This document shows positions 61,074 through 64,000 of a stretch of DNA of 64,000 nt, one piece after another. The position numbers were made by a program, and so were the translations under genes. The DNA is from Tateyamaria sp. Alg231-49 (GTDB lineage Bacteria; Pseudomonadota; Alphaproteobacteria; Rhodobacterales; Rhodobacteraceae), in contig NZ_FRFA01000008.1 in NCBI RefSeq assembly GCF_900143535.1, positions 124,001-188,000 on the forward strand. Direction: 5' to 3'. The stretch's first letter is position 1; each line of letters opens with the position of its first letter. The notes below the pieces were generated by a model that had not been told where the DNA came from, searched no databases, and worked only from the letters and a program-made list of their open reading frames with translations.

Positions 61074-61813
61074 GCGGCAACTCCTATTTGGCTCAGAGCT
61101 TTTGTAAGCCACGCGGCAAGCACCATGCCCATTGATGATTGGTCATCTTCTGTTTGGATAAGGTTGTTGCGGATTTCGATCATGACATTCAGATGCCCAT
61201 TGGCAACTCCGTGCACCTTTAGCGTATGTGTGACGCCATCGTCTGGCCCATAAGGAGCGTTACGCTGCACGTTGTAGCGATCCGCCTGCGCAAGAATTGC
61301 ATCTGCAAGCCGCGGATCAGCGTCGTGCAATATCCCGATTTCGACCTCACGGGCAGAGCCGTTGTAGACGGGCGTAAAGCTGTGGATCGTTACGATGACA
61401 GGTTGCGCCTTTGACGATATCTGTGCTGCAAGTGTCCGTCGGAACGGATCGTAATAGGTCTCAGTCCGGGACTTTCGATCAGCGGGTGTCAGCCCCTCAT
61501 TCCCAGGAATTATGTAAGCCTCATTTTCCGCCGGCATCGCATCTTTTGCCTCTGGTGGACGGTTACAGTCGTAGACAAGGCGCGACACGTTTGAGCTTAC
61601 CAGCGTTGCATCCAACTCTTTCGACAACGTGCGCGCCACGCCAAGTGCCCCTGGGTCCCAAGCAATGTGACTGTACCTCGCCTCCTCGTTCAGTCCCAAA
61701 TCGTCCAGCTCTGTCGGGATGTGGTTGCTGGCATGTTCACAAACCAACAGGACAGGTGACGCGCCGGATGCGCGCGAAACAGTCACAACATCTGTGTCGT
61801 CTTGATTGTCCAT
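61061..61813 (-). CDS. N-formylglutamate amidohydrolase family protein
   Basis: A 250-residue zinc hydrolase fold of the N-formylglutamate amidohydrolase family: VLLVCEHASNHIPTELDDLGL (22-42), HIAWDPGALGVA (48-59), VYDCNRPPEAKDAMP and VIVTIHSFTPVYNG. Family members cleave N-acyl or gamma-linked glutamyl groups. As the first gene of an operon with a gamma-glutamyl ligase, it could release glutamate from the oxidised product; this is inference, and a histidine-pathway role is unlikely here because no hut genes are adjacent. Confidence 0.8.
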   Translation of the reverse strand: MDNQDDTDVVTVSRASGASPVLLVCEHASNHIPTELDDLGLNEEARYSHIAWDPGALGVARTLSKELDATLVSSNVSRLVYDCNRPPEAKDAMPAENEAYIIPGNEGLTPADRKSRTETYYDPFRRTLAAQISSKAQPVIVTIHSFTPVYNGSAREVEIGILHDADPRLADAILAQADRYNVQRNAPYGPDDGVTHTLKVHGVANGHLNVMIEIRNNLIQTEDDQSSMGMVLAAWLTKALSQIGVAACKA

Positions 61814-61865
61814 GGCACCCCTTCAGACACAAACTGCTTGCCAAAACCGGCAACTGTCAACAGAA

Positions 61866-61885
61866 TTGTGAAAATTTTATCACAA
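61866..61885. promoter_or_regulatory. Palindromic operator between operon and RpiR gene
   Basis: TTGTGA-aaatttta-TCACAA is an inverted repeat with an AT core in the 114-bp divergent intergenic region. It is the natural candidate binding site of the RpiR-type regulator and can act on both divergent genes. Confidence 0.7.
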
Positions 61886-61927
61886 GCCGCAGATGGCTGA
61901 TAATTTTTTGAACATTTGAGGTGAGGC

Positions 61928-62800
61928 ATGGCAAGTACGGAACGAACGATCTCAGACCTCATTCAAGACATGCTGGACGATCTGACGCGCGCAGAACGTC
62001 AATTGGCCCTATCGGTCTTGGAAGGCTACCCGGCATCTGGCCTCGGGCCGCTAAGCGCCTTGGCCAAGGATGCGGGTGTATCGGTGCCGACTGTCGCACG
62101 CATGGTGCAAAAACTTGGATATAAAGGGTATCCCGAGTTTCAAGCAGGCCTGCGTGAAGAGCTTAAAGCGACAGTTAAAACCCCGATCGCCAAGCATGAC
62201 AGCTGGGCCGAAGCTGCCCCCTCAGGACATATCCTGAACCGGTTCACAGAAGCCGTACTCGAAAACATCCGCCACACTTTGGGTCAAATTGACCCCGATA
62301 CGTTTGATCGTGCTTGCGATTTGATGGCTGACAAAGAACGGCACATTTATATTGTGGGCGGCCGGATCACGCACACTCTTGCGGAATACTTCTTCCTGCA
62401 CATGCAAGTCGTCAGACCAAATCTGACACATGTGCCATCGACATCAAACACATGGCCTCACTATTTGCTGAACGCCAAAGAAGGCGACGTTTTTGTGATT
62501 TTCGATGTACGTCGCTATGAAAACAACACGCTGAAACTCGCCGAAATCGCCAAGTCTCGGGGCGCAAAGTTGATTTTGATCACGGATCAGTGGCGTTCGC
62601 CGATCCATCAGATGTCAGATATTTGCTTTAGCAACCGGATTGGGGCGCCCTCGGCTTGGGACTCCATGGCAACGATCATGTTATTGCTGGAAACGATAAT
62701 CTCCGCAGTTCAGACGTTGAATTGGAGCGAAACCAAAGAGCGGATTGAGGGTCTGGAAGACATGTTCGACCAAACAAAACTCTTTCGGAAGTTCACATAA
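61928..62800 (+). CDS. MurR/RpiR-family transcriptional regulator
   Basis: A 290-residue regulator with an N-terminal HTH_6 domain (LSALAKDAGVSVPTVARMVQKLGYKGYPEF, about 41-70) and a C-terminal SIS domain (HIYIVGGRITHTLAEYFFLHMQ near 138-159) that normally senses a small, often phosphorylated, ligand. It is divergent from the seven-gene catabolic operon and preceded by GAGGTGAGGC. It is the obvious controller of that operon, with the operator between. Confidence 0.9.
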   Translation: MASTERTISDLIQDMLDDLTRAERQLALSVLEGYPASGLGPLSALAKDAGVSVPTVARMVQKLGYKGYPEFQAGLREELKATVKTPIAKHDSWAEAAPSGHILNRFTEAVLENIRHTLGQIDPDTFDRACDLMADKERHIYIVGGRITHTLAEYFFLHMQVVRPNLTHVPSTSNTWPHYLLNAKEGDVFVIFDVRRYENNTLKLAEIAKSRGAKLILITDQWRSPIHQMSDICFSNRIGAPSAWDSMATIMLLLETIISAVQTLNWSETKERIEGLEDMFDQTKLFRKFT

Positions 62801-62978
62801 GGACGTTTCTCGAACGCGCACACCCTGTTGAGCCTGTCTGATCGAAGTCGTCTGAGGTCACCCCACACATACCAAAATCATCGCGGATAATCGGGCCTGC
62901 TTCCAGATCGCAAAACGCGTGGACATAAGTTGCACAATCTGAAACCTACCCTTCAGAAAACGTACCTTTGGGATCGAG

Positions 62979-63890
62979 ATGACAAACGAAAACTCTCTAA
63001 CAGCATTCCTTGCGCTTGCCCGAACAGGCAGTTTCAAAGAAGCAGCACGTGCAATCGGTGTCTCCAACGCGTCGCTGTCACGATACATCGCGCAGTTGGA
63101 AGCCGAGGTTGAGCTCACATTGTTCAACCGCACACGAAACAACAGCAAACTCACACGCGAGGGAGAGAAATTCCTGCCGGTCGCACAAAGCCTCAAGGCT
63201 GATCTGGACAGTTACGCAAGGCGCGTCTCTGAAATGCGCGCCACTGGGCGTCGCGTTTTGCGGATAGGATGTGGTCCGCTGACAAGTCGAACGTTGATCA
63301 TACCCGTGATTTTGCAAATGCGTGAGGAGATGCCAGATATGCGTTTTGAGGTGCTGGTCAGCGCTTATCAACGTCCCCTGGATCTTCTTCAAAGCGATCA
63401 ATTTGATATATTTGTCGGCGATCTCACGTATACGCCCATGGCTGACAATGTTGAGATCGTTTTGATGGACAAACAACCTATCATCTTCCTCGCGCATGCA
63501 TCACACGAAATCCATAACAAGGGACCGCAATCCTTGGCCGGCTTGCTTGAGTACCCGCTCGCGTCCCCACATCTTCACAAACATTGGAAGGCAACACTCA
63601 TCACAGCCCTTGGCGGGACTGACCTTGCGGCGGAAAAAGTAAACGCACTGCCGCACATCGAGTGCGATGACTATGGCTTTCTGACAGGGCTTCTGGACGG
63701 GTCAGACTTCATCGTGGGCGGGATGCCAGAGACCTTTACCGAGATCCTTGCATCCAAGACCGCTCGTGAAATTGCGGTCACCCCTGTCATTCAGTGGAAC
63801 ATTTGCGCGGTCCGCAAAAAGCAAGAAAGCACCCCGGCGCTTGATCAATTCTGGTCCAAGTTAATTGGAATGAACGCTGGAAGCGCGTAA
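62979..63890 (+). CDS. LysR-family transcriptional regulator
   Basis: A 303-residue LysR protein: helix-turn-helix in residues 1-60 (FLALARTGSFKEAARAIGVSNASLSRYIAQLE), then the effector domain from about 88 (RRVLRIGCGPLTSRTLIIPVILQMREEMPDMRFEVLVS). It is convergent with the aminotransferase-like gene at the right edge and same-strand with the RpiR gene. The target is not clear. Confidence 0.9.
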   Translation: MTNENSLTAFLALARTGSFKEAARAIGVSNASLSRYIAQLEAEVELTLFNRTRNNSKLTREGEKFLPVAQSLKADLDSYARRVSEMRATGRRVLRIGCGPLTSRTLIIPVILQMREEMPDMRFEVLVSAYQRPLDLLQSDQFDIFVGDLTYTPMADNVEIVLMDKQPIIFLAHASHEIHNKGPQSLAGLLEYPLASPHLHKHWKATLITALGGTDLAAEKVNALPHIECDDYGFLTGLLDGSDFIVGGMPETFTEILASKTAREIAVTPVIQWNICAVRKKQESTPALDQFWSKLIGMNAGSA

Positions 63891-63930
63891 CCGCCAAGGT
63901 CACGAATTCTAAATGCCCTGATGCGCGCCG

Positions 63931-64000
63931 TCAGGCAAACAGATCGTGTGCCAGTTCCAACGCGTCCACCAGTGCATCCACCTCAGCCGTTGTGTTGTAC
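63931..64000 (-). CDS. C-terminus of an aminotransferase-like PLP enzyme
   Basis: Only the last 22 codons are in the window, reading YNTTAEVDALVDALELAHDLFA then TGA. The pattern YNT-x-E-x-D-x-L-x-x-AL is the usual end of class V aminotransferases and cysteine desulfurases. The main part lies to the right. Confidence 0.55.
   Translation of the reverse strand, partial: YNTTAEVDALVDALELAHDLFA

Overview
The window looks like the chromosome of a marine alphaproteobacterium of the Rhodobacteraceae, probably the roseobacter group. The basis is the housekeeping gene set (LpxD with a dedicated acyl carrier protein, an invasion-associated-locus-B-like protein, a DUF853/HerA-like ATPase, a Tat-exported DUF882 peptidase, a TRAP transporter, a LivKGFHM-type ABC operon, an arylsulfatase) and the base composition. 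No rRNA or CRISPR array was seen. One tRNA gene, tRNA-Arg(CCG), is present at 53750-53826.

Layout. Positions 1 to about 11040 are one leftward-transcribed mobile element, cut by the window edge. It holds a P4-type integrase, an AlpA-like regulator, a RepA-like AAA ATPase, several small unknown proteins, a small-terminase-like protein, a long chain of overlapping unknown genes, a Mom-like DNA modification enzyme with a zinc finger, a 49-residue zinc-finger protein and a DUF5677-like protein. No capsid, tail or large terminase gene is visible. The int-alpA-rep-terS order resembles phage satellites (PICI-like elements). Positions 11044-20439 are a second, GC-richer element bounded by 14-bp direct repeats that look like the 3' end of a tRNA-Ser gene. 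It carries a DUF6538-type integrase, a DUF3363 relaxase and a cargo operon (alginate-export-like porin, beta-lactamase-fold hydrolase, small membrane protein) with a divergent winged-helix regulator. Matching 12-bp repeats lie just inside both ends. The two elements therefore seem to sit in tandem at one tRNA-Ser site whose intact gene should lie left of the window.

From 20.6 to 45.4 kb is chromosomal accessory metabolism: a LysR/fatty-acid-hydroxylase pair followed by a decayed gene and an IS3 remnant; a sulfatase module with two outer-membrane proteins, a rhodanese and a thioredoxin-fold protein, with a winged-helix/TPR regulator beside it; a D-cysteine-desulfhydrase-like enzyme; a VOC protein; a 2-oxoglutarate oxygenase; a small potassium channel; a three-gene operon of two unknown proteins and a DyP peroxidase; a soluble sugar dehydrogenase; and a liv-type ABC operon with a small membrane protein gene embedded in it.

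From 45.9 to 53.8 kb are envelope and housekeeping genes: the HerA-like ATPase, two candidate small RNAs, the IalB-like protein, a ketosynthase-ACP-LpxD cluster, an L,D-transpeptidase and the DUF882 protein. From 54.1 to 61.8 kb is a seven-gene leftward catabolic operon (N-formylglutamate-amidohydrolase-like protein, TRAP QMP, glutamine-synthetase-like ligase, aldehyde dehydrogenase, iron alcohol dehydrogenase). Its divergent RpiR-type regulator is separated by a clear palindrome, and the gene set fits uptake and gamma-glutamylation-dependent oxidation of an amino alcohol. A LysR gene and the end of an aminotransferase close the window.
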